This document shows positions 1 to 10,193 of a stretch of DNA of 17,710 nucleotides, one piece after another. Position 1 is the first letter of the stretch, and each line of letters starts with the position of its first letter. Origin of the DNA: Monoraphidium neglectum (Eukaryota > Chlorophyta > Chlorophyceae > Sphaeropleales > Selenastraceae); NCBI RefSeq assembly GCF_000611645.1, contig NW_014013039.1:1-17710 (forward strand). Reading direction: 5' to 3'. The position numbers and the translations under genes were made by a program. Below the pieces are notes generated by a model. The model ran no database searches and was not told the DNA's origin. It saw nothing but the letters and a program-made list of their open reading frames with translations.

Positions 1-95
1 AAATGTAATGCACTGATGCACGTGAAACTGCGGCCGAATATGCGACACCCAACAGGGAAGGGGATCAAGAGAATTCGCAGGGAGCAGGGGCTGAC

Positions 96-767
96 CTGCG
101 CCTCGCGGGGGTAGCCCTCTGCCTCCAGGCGTGCAAACACGGCCCGCATCTCTTTGATGCCTGCCGCCCACCTGGTCCAGTGGGGGGGGGCGCCCGGGGG
201 GGGGGGGAGCCGTCAATGCAGTTATCATACGTTGTTTTTCATGATGCTGCCCACGGAAAATCATGCAAGGAGAGCGGCAGATGGCAATCAAGGCTGGACA
301 CCACTTGACCAGGCCAACTGTGCCACGATCCACGAGCCTGCAAAATGCATTCGCCCCCAACCCCTCCCTTGAGAGGCAGCACTGGAAAGGCAACTATCCT
401 GCAGCACCCCGTCATGGACCTATAAACACGCACCTGTCCTTGTGCCTTACTAGGTCTGTCTCCATGAGGCCGACCACCACACGCCCCAGCTGGCCGTGCA
501 CCCCGCGCAGCCGGCGGTTGCGCTCCGCCAGGCGGTCGGACACCTGGCGGGCACGCCCGGGTTCGGTGGGCGTCGTCGAAGGTGCCGGCCGGCCTGGATG
601 CTCGCATGCGCACCCCTCGCGGGCCCGCGAACGGTGCATCTGCGCAGGCTGGCCGGCTAGCTGTTCGTGCATGACCTGACAACAGTCTGCAGGATAGGGG
701 TACGACAAGCGGCTGGTTGCGCGCCCCTACAATACACAGAAAGAGCCAGCGCTCTCCCCCAAAAACA

Positions 768-844
<77 letters not shown>

Positions 845-3800
845 CTCGCTGAGGCGCCGCACGTAGCCGTCCAGGGCGGCGGCGCTGCGCCACGTGATCT
901 CGCGCCCCTGGCCGTCCCTCGGCGCGGTCAGCACCTGCGGCAATACGTGTGACATGCGAAACCCATGACGTGTTTGACCACAAGCCCACCATCACCATTC
1001 CCTAAAAAAAGTGAGCTTGTTGCGCCGTCGGGCTTTGAGCGAATGACGCAGCGGCAGAGACTAATTTGATGACTCAGCGCTTGCGCAACAGAAGGCTTGC
1101 AAGCTGCGCCAGGCGGGCGCCGTGGCGGACCGCTCGAGCGCTGCAATCTCTGCGCTCCCACCTTTTCGAATTCCAGGGCGTCGGCCAGCATCAGAGGTTT
1201 CTGGCTCTCTATCATTTGCGAGCCGATCGTGTTGTAAAAGTGGGCGCACTGCCGCAGCACCATGCCGTATCTGTTGAGGCATAAGGGGTGCGGGGCACTG
1301 CGTGGGACGCGTGACGGTCGGCGGTGGGGCACACAGTACGGTCCCTCAGAGAACCTGCGCAGCCTTTTGCGACGCTGTCATTTGCTGCCATGTGTTGCTC
1401 ATGCAAGCACCAATGGCGCCGTGCGTTGTCCGATGGGCACAGAAGCGTGCAGGTCAGCGGGCAGCGGGTGGGCAAAGCGCGGCCGTGGGAAAGGTGCAGG
1501 GGTGGGGCGAGGGGCCGGGAGGGGGCCTCACCGGTAAAACTTTGATGCGACCTCCACCTCCGCCATGATGTCCTTGCGCAGCCGCACCCCAAGCGCCTGG
1601 AGCTGGCGGACCTGGTTGTGGAAAATGGAGGAACGCAAGTGGCATGCTTTGGCATGGGACCATTGCCGTTGGTACAGCATCTGGATGAGGGCCAAGTGCC
1701 TATGACATGAGCCGGCACGGCTGGTGTGCACACGTGTAGTGAAGCTGGCACCTGCTCCGCCCAGGGTCAGAGAACAGTCATGACATTGGGGCAGGAGCCA
1801 GCCCCAGACACCGCCGCCAGCTGTGCCATTGATGCATCAGTCAAGGCATTGGCACCTGCTCAATGCTGTTGCCCGGTGTTGGTACATCCTCAAATGCAGG
1901 CGCCCTCCTCACCTCCCGCAGCAGCACCACCAGGCTCTCGCTGAAGTGGGCGTTGACGTGGCGGCTGGCGGCGTCGAATGACATCAGCTTCGACCCCTTC
2001 CAGGACGCCACGCCAGACAGCCATGACGCCGTGCTCTCCTGCAGGGTGACGGCATTCGGGCGCACCGGATCCGTGCAGTCGTTTAGTCCCCGTGCAGCTG
2101 GGACAGTTTTGCAGGCAGACGGGAAGCTCAACAGAGAGAACAGCGCCGTAGATTCAAACTAGCAGCTGGAGGTGAACCCTTCAAACCCCTGGTTGCTAAT
2201 GTTGAGGCGAGTGTGTTTGTGCGTGTGTGTGTGTGTGGGGGGGGGGTGCTTGCGTGCATGTGTGTGTATGTGCGGGTTTCAATTGGCGGCTGCTGCCCAC
2301 CTGCCACTCTTCCAGCGTCTCCCGGCTGAAAGCATCGAGCTCCTTGCGAAGCTCATCGGCAACCCCCAAGCACGCCGCCACGTCAGCGGCGCCCGCGCGC
2401 CCGTCCGTGGGCCCGCTGCCGCTGCCGCCAGCGCGCTCGCCCGACGCGCGGCGCGTGCCGGAGTCGTCGTCCACAGCTCCGCCTTGGCCGCTGCGTCGGC
2501 GGCGGCGGCCCGCCAAGAGGAGCAGGACCTCTCTGGCCTTTGAGGCTTTGGCATGGCACTGGGCTGCCCAGGAAATCAGACTGGCAATGGCTGCAAGGTG
2601 GAGTGAGGGCGGGCGAGGGTTGAGTGGTGAATACATATCCTGCTGCAGAACCCCGGCTCACTTGACACCCTTGCCCCTTCCGACGATAGCACCATGCGCC
2701 ATGCCATTGTGCAAGCACCATGCTGTGGCAGTGCCCGGCAGTCAGAAGGCAGCCAGGCATCAAAGCGGCCGATGCGTGTGGCGCGAACCAACGCCAGCGG
2801 GGGCTCGGCTTCTCACGAGTGAGCACTGAGCTATCGGCTGCACATGAGACATCTGCTGTGTCGTCCCTGTCGCCGGCCGCGGCGGTGATCGCAGCAGCGG
2901 CGCCGCGCTGATCATCCAACTCGGACTGCAGCTGCTCCAGGAAAGCATCGATCTGGGTTGTGAGATGGATGATAATTCATGGAACACTATGCAAGCAAGC
3001 TGTTTGACAGTGCATATTCTTTGAGCCTTGTTGAGGCATGCAAGCAGCCGCACACAGTGGCAAGGGTCCTGTGAATTTTGAGGACTGGGCCCTGCGCCTA
3101 CCCCTGTCTGCAGGGGCGTTCAGGAGACGAGGCGAAATGCATTGATAGGCCCGAATCACAGCAGTGGACTACTCACATGTTTTGTGAGCGCCTTCCGCTC
3201 GCCCGTCAACGCCTCGACGCCAGATAGCCGTGACAGCAGCGCCCCCACCCCTGCCAGCTCGGCCAGCGCGGCCTGCGCAGCAGCGTGGGCGGGCGCCTGG
3301 CCGGCGGCGCCCGCGCCCTTGTCGGCGGCGTGGCGGGCTGTCGCTGCCGCCAGGCTGGGGAGAAGCGACGTTCCTGCATTATCCCAGCAAAGCATGTGTT
3401 GTATAATTTATTTTCAACCATTAGCAAGATGTTGCAAAAACAAAGCAGTACGCATCAACATCCGCGAGCCCATGTGGAAGCACTTAGGCATGTGATCGTG
3501 AGTGTCCGCCCTCACCAAGCATCTCTTTGAGCCTGGCCACCACCCGCGCCTCCACCGACGCCATCCGTTCGTCAAACTCCGCCACCGCCCCCCGCCACGC
3601 CGCCGCCGCCGGCTCGGAGCCGACCGCGAGCGCGTGCGGGCGCAGCTGCTGCAGCGGCGCGAAGGCGCCACGGACGGCGGGGGCGGCGGAATCATCGGCC
3701 GACAGTAGGGCTACCAGCTCCTCCGCCATTTCCCTGAGGTCGTAAATCTGCAGCACAGTGGATAGCAATAAATCATATTTGAGAAGTCATGCTTGATAAC

Positions 3801-6336
3801 TCAATGTTGATGTCAGCACACGGCAACCCAGCCCATATGTTAGGTCCATGAATCTTGCAACCGCGCCCTCCTCCCCAAAATCAATATCCACACGCCCCCT
3901 CACCTCTTCAATCCTCTCCTGCAGCTGCGCCGCCCTCGCATCGGCCCACGCCGGCCCCACCCACCGCCGTCCGCTGCCGTCTGCACCAGCCGCCCAGTCC
4001 TGCACCAGGGCCTTGCACTCCTGGCAATCCACAGACATCGGAAGGTCTGGTTTTGACTGCTTGAATGAAGCAAGCCACCCAGCCTCGACGTCGCTGCAGC
4101 ACGAGCGCCCCGCAGTGGTCAGCCTGCTTCTGTCGCACGCGGCCCCAGACCTTCAACTTGATGGCCAGCCAGTGCCCAGCCTAAAGGTAGGGCGCAGGAG
4201 TGTAATAGGCGCCCGCACCTGCGCCCACGCTTCTAGCAGCTGCCCCGCGCCTATGAGCTGGGGCTTCACGAGGCCAAAAGCAGTGCGCCACAGGTCGAAG
4301 CTCCGCAGCTTGGCCTGCGCCGTTAAGGCGCACGCACGTGCAGACATTGCTCAAATGTCGCGGGGGCGGGCGTAATGAGAGGTTGTCATCGCCGCTGCCA
4401 GGGGCAAGCCACAGTCGCAAACCAGGAGTCTGCAGTTCCGCATGTGCTGCCGCGCCTCACCTGGCAGTACCGCGCCAGGCTCGATCCAATGAGGCCCATA
4501 AAGTGCTGCACCCGCGCCTGCACCACCGCCCAAGCGCCACCCCGCTGCCCCTCGAGCCGCACGCCCCACACGGTGCGCAGCGCGTCGGCGGCCCTCGCGC
4601 ATGCGTCGCGGCCGCCCTCCCAGTCGCCCTCCAGGGCGCCCGCCTCCAGGTCAGCAAGCAGTCGCCTCAGCGGCTCCAGGGCGGCCGAAACCTGCTGCGC
4701 GGCACGGGTCAGGGGCGCGCCTGCGGGGCGCGGTCGCACGTTGTGGGGGCAAAGTGCCGCATTGTTCCCGTCGCCACGCTTGGGCATGAAGATTTGCCGG
4801 GAATGCCAAGGAAATGACAGAGTCCTCTAGGTCAAGACATGTCTGCATTTTGCCAGGGACCAGTCAGGGACAAGTATATAATGCGCAGCACGAACATGGG
4901 CAGCTGCCTGCCTGAATCAGCATCAGCTGCCGAGTCTCACCTGCAGGCCCCACCGCCAGCTGCGCCCAGTAATCAAGCTCATCCGTCGCCACCAGGGCGG
5001 ACAGGTGCGCCCTCTCGCCATCGAACGCGCCCGCTGCGCCCTGCGCAGCTGCTGCGGCAGGCGCGTCGCCGACGCCGGCGAGCGTCGCGCCGCGCAGGCC
5101 GGCCACGACCTGCAACAGCAGCTCTTGCAGGTGCGGCGGCAGCGCGGCGGCTGCCGGCGACTGCTGCTGCTGGCTCTGGCCAGGGCCGAGGCCCAGCATC
5201 GGGCAGTACAGCTCTGAGAGCAGGCGGTACAGGCTGCGCGGGTGTGTGGTGGCGGTCGGCCCTGGGTGACGCTGCAAAAGCACGGCTTCGATGGGTTGCT
5301 GGGTCTCAAGGTTGTGAGAACCCACTCGCATGTGCGCAAGGCACACAGTGTTGCAGCAGCACATCAGTTTTCGGCCCTAGAGGAGACTCGGGAAACATGA
5401 CACAGCGGGCACGCTCGTGCTTGCCTCGAAAGCGGCGACTGCGTCGTGGTCGTGATGCGTATGTTGTGGGGGATGTCGCTGGCCAGGACGGGGCCTTCCG
5501 CCTGCTTTAGCATGGTCACCTGCAGCATGCACAGCATGCAGCGCGTGGCGCATGGCGTGGCGCGCATGGGCGTCGCATGCGCATGGGGCCGGCCCGGGCT
5601 CGCGCAGAGCGCCGGCTGCATCGGTTTACGACCTGCAGGATTGCATGCATGCATCGTCGCCGCCTCCACGACTGCGGCAGGCGCAGGCTTGATAGTGATA
5701 GGCGCCGGCCGCCCATGCCGTCTGCTGCTGGACGCCACCACAGCCCACCTGGTGCTGGCAGCCGGCAGGAAAGTCTGAGCTGTTGGCCAGCCGGACCTGC
5801 AGCTGCCCCGCCGCGCCGCGGGCGACGCTCGCCTGCGCGCGGAGCGGCAAGGCGCACCTCCAGCTCGCGCTAGAGTTGCGCAATTTGTGGACGTGCCGCC
5901 TGCCTGTGCGCTTGGTGCCCCGCGCATGCGTGCGGTGGTGGTAGCCGTGCACAGCCTTCAAACCTGGTGAGGAGTGCTCACCGTAAGGATTCGGACTGTG
6001 GGGTCATCCAGGAACCCAGCAATGGCGCCGCCATCGTCCCGCGCCAGGTGTGACGCGTACGCGTCCTGCGCATGCATACGCACGTGCGGCGGGACGCGCA
6101 CTGCTGAAGGTTTGCCGCGCGCCGCGTCTCCGGGTGTCGACATTGGGACCGCGGCCGCACGGTGCAATGCAGACCGCAAGAGGCACATATGAAGACAGTG
6201 CCACGAGCTGTGCATTCAGCTCCAAGCGAGCGATCCAAGCACCCACCCGTTGCTCCGGCGGCGCGATGGCTCCGGCGATCGTAGCCACAACGAACGCCTT
6301 CCTCGCATCGCTGCTGGCGCCACCTGACGCCGCCAT
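96..6336 (-). CDS. DYNC2H1: Cytoplasmic dynein-2 heavy chain (IFT retrograde motor), N-terminal part, 18 exons, 3' truncated by window
   Basis: This encodes the start of the dynein-2 heavy chain, called DHC1b in Chlamydomonas, which powers retrograde intraflagellar transport. Exons in coding order are 6187-6336, 5982-6065, 5749-5832, 5425-5519, 4941-5233, 4461-4720, 4219-4314, 3904-4020, 3516-3747, 3177-3373, 2817-2952, 2301-2590, 1913-2038, 1532-1611, 1162-1270, 845-934, 434-543 and 96-171. Phases agree at every junction, giving 875 codons of a family about 4300 residues long. The product is therefore only the tail (DHC_N1 region); the AAA+ motor lies off the left edge. Landmarks that follow human DYNC2H1, compared from memory, are AGFLDDPTVRIL (residues about 67-78), TDELDYWAQL (221-230), SLVVLLREVRQLQALG (about 713-728) and HFYNTIGSQMIESQKPLML (757-775). 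The ATG opens MAASGGASSDARK, like the human start. All introns are GT-AG except intron 4, which starts with GC. Least certain are the exon 1 donor (6187) and the exon 3 acceptor (5832). Low-complexity inserts lie in exons 5 and 12. Confidence 0.88.
182..208. repeat. G-rich tract (C-rich on the dynein sense strand)
   Basis: Two long G runs separated by CGCCC, next to position 171 where dynein exon 18 begins. On the sense strand of the dynein gene this is a run of C just upstream of the acceptor ACCAG, so it can serve as the polypyrimidine tract. On the plus strand it could form a G-quadruplex. Its exact length is error-prone in sequencing. Confidence 0.75.
544..844 (-). other. Dynein-2 heavy chain intron 16, carrying the (GT)n microsatellite at its donor end
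   Basis: On the minus strand exon 16 ends in GCGAG at 845 and the intron begins GTGCGTGTGTGT, so the donor runs straight into the dinucleotide repeat. The acceptor is CCCGCCAG at 544. Joining 845 to 543 keeps phase 0 and yields GYVRRLSEVSDRLAERN, which follows human DYNC2H1 without a gap. Confidence 0.85.
765..840. repeat. (CA)n dinucleotide microsatellite
   Basis: About 76 bp of CA repeat on the plus strand with one short GCGCG interruption at about 779-783. It lies entirely inside intron 16 of the dynein heavy chain, where the transcript reads (UG)n. Confidence 0.97.
2215..2275. repeat. Imperfect (GT)n / G-run tract in a dynein intron
   Basis: GTGTGT repeats, a run of nine or ten G, then degenerate GT/ATGT repeats. 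The tract lies in the 262-bp intron 12 (2039-2300) of the dynein heavy chain, close to the donor of exon 12. It accounts for several spurious cysteine-valine-rich reading frames there. Confidence 0.9.
5234..5424 (-). other. GC-AG intron 4 of the dynein heavy chain
   Basis: Exon 4 ends TTTCGAG at 5425 and the intron begins GCAAGC on the minus strand, matching the usual GC-donor context AG|GCAAG. The acceptor is CCGCGCAG at 5234. This join restores TQSPLSSLYRLL, equivalent to ESPISSLYQAV in human DYNC2H1, and keeps the phase (2+1). No GT donor nearby gives an equivalent alignment. Confidence 0.75.
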
Positions 6337-7066
6337 CCTCCCGCTGCTGAGGCCGCAGACCCGGAGCCAGGTTTAGTCTGCCTGAATTGACATTCCTTCT
6401 GTCACAATTCCTCACCTTGCAGGCCCTGCATACCGTGGAGATGGCCGCGAGCGGCGCAGACCGCGCGCCTGATCAGCGGGTGGCAGATCGCCGGCACCTG
6501 CAGCAGCCGGCCTCGCCTGATTCTGCTGCAAGCACACCAAATTCTGTATTCCCCTACTTCCCGCGGTCATTCAGCTCGCCTCTAGCCGCGGGGAGGTCAG
6601 ACCTTTGACTTGCGCCGTCTGTGGGCCACGCTAGTTCTGTGTACGTCCTTTTGTTTGTATGAAAACCTGTAAGGAAGCGTAAGGTTTAGGCCCGCTGTAC
6701 GGGAGTCTCAAAGTGATCTCGTGGGTGACGGGTGCCTCTTTGCAAGCTCTGTGCTTTTCTAGCCACCACGATCCTGTGCATGCAACAATCCCAGGATCGA
6801 TTTCAAATCACCGTCACATTACCGATCACAAACCACACTGCCACGCAACATCACACTGCAACCGGACCCCAACACTGCATTGCTTCGCTTGGCTGACCTG
6901 CATAGCATCACCCATAGCTATAGTAAGCGTCAATCTTGCGGTACAGAACTATCACGGGACCCGTGGACACCCTATCCGGACACCCTTGCGCGCAACAGCA
7001 GCAGCGGAGCGGAGCAGCAGCGATAGCACAGCTGCATCGTCCGCGGGCCCGGCGCGGCGCGGCGCG
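6337..7066. promoter_or_regulatory. Divergent upstream region between dynein-2 heavy chain and UNC-50 genes
   Basis: These 730 bp separate two start codons that point away from each other, so the region must hold both promoters and both 5' UTRs. The sequence is less GC-rich in its middle (about 6630-6950). I see no strong TATA box. A weak AT-rich CTATAGTA lies at about 6917-6924, some 150 bp before the UNC-50 ATG. A reading frame open from 6713 into UNC-50 exon 1 has no family similarity before the ATG at 7067 and is taken as chance. Confidence 0.6.
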
Positions 7067-9071
7067 ATGCTGCCCACCACCGCGTCGACTACCGCCAGCA
7101 CGGGGCAGGCCAAGCGCGGCAGCAGACATGGATCGTTCTCAACGTACTTTCGGCGGATCGTCAAGCCGCGACAGATGGATTTTGAGTAAGTTGCGGCGCG
7201 GCTTGCACCGCACATGCTGCAGATGTGCATGCGCATGGGTGTGGCATGGTTTAACAACCGTACACCTGATTTACACTGCAATGGCGGAGGCTTTATGACT
7301 ATGTAAGTGTCGGGCTGCAGCCGGACACATGGGAGTGCCTGGCAACGGCACGTGCGTGCACTGCGCCAGCCGCGGCCCCCGATCAATACGTCCTTCTGAT
7401 TCCCCAGGTACACCTTCTGGCTCATGCTGCAGCTGTGCATATCGCCAAAAACAGCGTGAGCAGTCAGGCTGCGCAGTCTGCGGCTCCACCCGCAGCTGCC
7501 GTTGTTTTAAACACTTGGGCTGCCTTGGCGGCGGAAGGACTCGTGTTGTGAATGCTGGGGACTGCCCGGCCGGCAGAAGGGCTGCCTTTCTGTCCAGAGA
7601 CACACCTGCTTGCAGGCAGTTTTCATGCGGCTGCAGGTCTTGATCATTGTTGCAGCCGTGTAACTGCCCTGTGTTTGGCTTGCTGCTGCTGTTTGTGCAG
7701 TTACCGCCACACCTCGTATCAGAAGCAGACCAAGAACCAGTGGGCGCGGGACGACCCCGCGTTTGTGGTCGTGTGCTGCCTGCTGCTGGCGGGCGCGTCG
7801 GCGGCCTACTGCGTCACGTGAGAACGCGGCTCCCGATGCCACGCCTGATGCTGCGGTTGCTGCAGTTGCTGTCCTTTGCTGCCAAAGCCGTGCCTGACCA
7901 CAACCCCTTGCTTTGCTGCCGCCCTCAAGCCAGCGGCCCTGATGTGAGCCCACACTGCACTGCGCCCCCTGGTGTTCTCTTGTGTGAAGCTATGGGCACA
8001 GCCTCTGGCACAGCCTGCTCAGCATCCTGTCGGCAGTGGTGGTGGACTTCTTGCTAATCGGCCTGGCCATATCCTCGGCTTCCTGGTGGGTGCCATTGGT
8101 CAAGGGCTTTCTTGGCAGCGACTGGGGAGCCCTATTTTGAAAATCGATTCATGCTTGGAATAAAGCAGGACTGCATGCCGGAGCGACGCTATCACGGCGA
8201 CTGCACAGTCGCCCTTGCAAAGGCACAAGCCGTCGGACCGAACGCACAGTCAGCCCCATGCCGCTCCTCCCGCATCGGCCCGCAGGTTCATATCGAACCG
8301 GTTTCTGCGGAAACGCAACCTGCCGCACCACCAGGTGGAGCAGCACGTGGAGTGGTGAGTCGTCCTGGCTTGGCCGTTTCCGGAAGGGCTGATGAGGCCG
8401 TCGAGGCAGCAGCGAGCGCCAGGGCATGGCGGGTTGGCGGGCGCCCACTCGCAACCCACCAGACCGGGCGGGGCGACAGGCCGCCTGTGCGTCTGCAGCA
8501 GTTTGCCACGGCACGCACCTGAGGCATATTCAGCTGTTAGCATCAGGCCGATGCGTGCCGCCTTGCTGTGCCGCGTGCCATCGCAGGCTCTACTCGTTCG
8601 ACGTCCACTGCAACTCGTACTTCCCCCTCTTCCTCCTGCTCTATGGTAGGTGGTGCCTCCAGGCCCGACGCGCCGCTCGCATGCGTCCAGCATTCTCCAT
8701 GCACTTGTGCAGAGCTCTTGACATGGCTCCTCAGTGCCCACCGCCGCGAAACCCTTGGGTCCCGCCTGACCACGCGTCAAACAACCCCACCACTGCAGCC
8801 GCGCCTCGCACCCCCCACAGTCTTCCAGTTCCTGCTCAGCCCCCTGCTGCTGTGGCGCGCCTGGGCGCCCGCCGCGCTGGCGTGCGTGCTGTACGCGGCG
8901 GCCTTCAGCCACTACCACTACCTAAACTTCCTGGGGTACAGCGCGCTGCCGTTCTTGGAACGCACGGAGGTGTTCCTGTGGCCGATCGGGCTCATCTGCG
9001 TCGCGCTGCCGCTGGCGGTGCTGTTTGGGTTCAACCCGACGCGGTTCGTGCTGTCCATCTACTTCAGTTGA
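7067..9071 (+). CDS. UNC50: UNC-50 / GMH1 family multipass membrane protein
   Basis: UNC-50 proteins are conserved Golgi or inner-nuclear-envelope membrane proteins. They are linked to ARF-GEF/Golgi trafficking in yeast (Gmh1) and to receptor trafficking in animals. Exons are 7067-7185, 7408-7455, 7701-7817, 7990-8085, 8286-8354, 8587-8645 and 8821-9071, all GT-AG with consistent phases. They give 252 residues, against about 259 in human UNC50, so the gene looks complete. Family signatures are RQMDFE (residues about 35-40), YQKQTKNQWARDDPAF (62-77), FISNRFLRKR at the exon 4/5 junction, FDVHCNSYFP (154-163) and FLGYSALPFL (206-215). Hydrophobic segments fall at about 76-95, 102-125, 160-181, 184-204 and 218-240. 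The start ATG opens MLPTT, as in the human protein (MLPST). It is divergent with the dynein gene; the pairing suggests no functional link. Confidence 0.93.
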
Positions 9072-9221
9072 CGGCGGCGAGGGGAGCAGCTGCGCGGCGT
9101 GCCTGCACAGCAGCGCGGCATGGCCTGTGCAGCAGCACGGCGCGGCGCGCCGCGGAGCGTCGTAGCGCGATGCAATGAGACAGTGGTCGCCGTGCACAGT
9201 AGGCAGGAGCTTCTTGTTAAG

Positions 9222-9227
9222 AATAAA
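9222..9227 (+). terminator. Candidate polyadenylation signal of UNC-50 gene
   Basis: AATAAA about 150 bp after the stop codon at 9069-9071. The green-algal TGTAA element is not obvious here, so the call rests on position and hexamer identity only. Confidence 0.4.
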
Positions 9228-9401
9228 GGGTAATTGTAGAACGTGATTTGGGGAAATGTGAGGGCGGGAGTTGAAGGAGGGGTTCCCGTACTTATCATAG
9301 CAGCCATGCAGGGAGTGCTGCATTGGTGCGGTGCCCCAGCTGCTCGCAAGCTTCATGCCGTGCTGCATTACATGACCGCTGCGCCTGTGGTACGACAAAA
9401 T

Positions 9402-9430
9402 TGATAAAAGTTTTGCGATCGATTTTATCA
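9402..9430. repeat. AT-rich inverted repeat with GATA motifs
   Basis: TGATAAAA (9402-9409) and TTTTATCA (9423-9430) are perfect complements around a 13-nt loop containing CGATCG. A further CTTATC follows at about 9434. It could be a protein-binding site upstream of the transporter gene, or chance in AT-richer DNA. Confidence 0.45.
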
Positions 9431-9646
9431 GCCTTATCGGTGAATCAACAGCCCAAAGCACGAGCGGTTTCAATCTGCTGGTCCTGCGTAGATTTCGGGC
9501 ATCTTCGCGCGATAGAAGTTCAATATGGGGGACCATCATGACGCTCCAGTAGCGTGAGTGGCCGTTCGGTCTCTTTTGCTGGCGCAAGTGGTGTCCCAGC
9601 GAGAACGTTGCAGCAACCATGCCCCTATGACGCATATTGTCCTTAC

Positions 9647-10161
9647 ATGCGCAGAAACACAAAGGCAGCGAAGATCAAGAAATGGTTATTCAAGCAGAGC
9701 TTGCCCTTGGGTGCGTGTGCGTGCGCACACCGCTGCTGCTGCAGCCTGGGTCCAGCCGCTGCGAATGCTGCTGCCACATGGAGGCATCCGATCCAGCAGT
9801 GCTCAGAAACGGATGCAGCTGAAAACAGGAGGATGCAGTAAAAAATTCTTTGTGTGCAGTATATACATAGTGGTGTATGCTGCAGCTGCACTTATGCCGA
9901 TAGCATGCTGCCTGGCAAACCGTGCTTGAATGCAAATGCATACCGAAAGTTTGGTGTGACCACCTCTGATAACCACAATGCACACGCCCCCATACTTTGT
10001 ATAAAATTCATACAGGATTCCTTTTGGCCATTATTGTGTCCATGCTTTGGCCCGAACCTGGGGAGCATGTCGCTCACTACATGGTGCGCGGAGGCTGCTG
10101 CCTGAGATGTAATGGCACGTGCGGCAGCGGCGGCAGCGGCGGCAGCGGTGGCGGCGGCGGC

Positions 10162-10193
<32 letters not shown>

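Larger units (their letters stand above)
9072..9646 (+). promoter_or_regulatory. Intergenic region: UNC-50 3' UTR and transporter promoter / 5' UTR
   Basis: 575 bp with no supported coding exon. It holds the 3' UTR of UNC-50, then an AT-richer stretch around 9390-9445 with three GATA-type motifs and an inverted repeat, then the upstream region of the transporter. An in-frame TGA at 9539-9541 precedes the transporter start, and no ATG in that frame lies between the stop and 9647. Confidence 0.55.

Noticed and set aside
239..955. Cys-Val-rich 238-codon frame on the minus strand.
   Set aside because: The Cys-Val run is the (GT)n intron repeat read through; real exons 17 and 16 are separate and spliced around it.
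4100..4190. Possible extra dynein exon on the minus strand starting after CTTTAG (frame reading AGHWLAIKLKVWGR).
   Set aside because: It could be joined in phase, but joining 4219 directly to 4020 gives a gap-free match to the family around LLEAWAQ-ECKALVQDW, while including it would insert residues with no counterpart. RNA evidence could reverse this.
6713..7066. In-frame N-terminal extension of UNC-50 from 6713.
   Set aside because: No similarity to the family, and the ATG at 7067 begins MLPTT like the human MLPST start; the upstream frame is open by chance.
9554..9646. In-frame upstream extension of the transporter that might be a plastid transit peptide.
   Set aside because: There is no ATG in this frame between the TGA at 9539-9541 and the ATG at 9647, so it would need an unsupported upstream exon.
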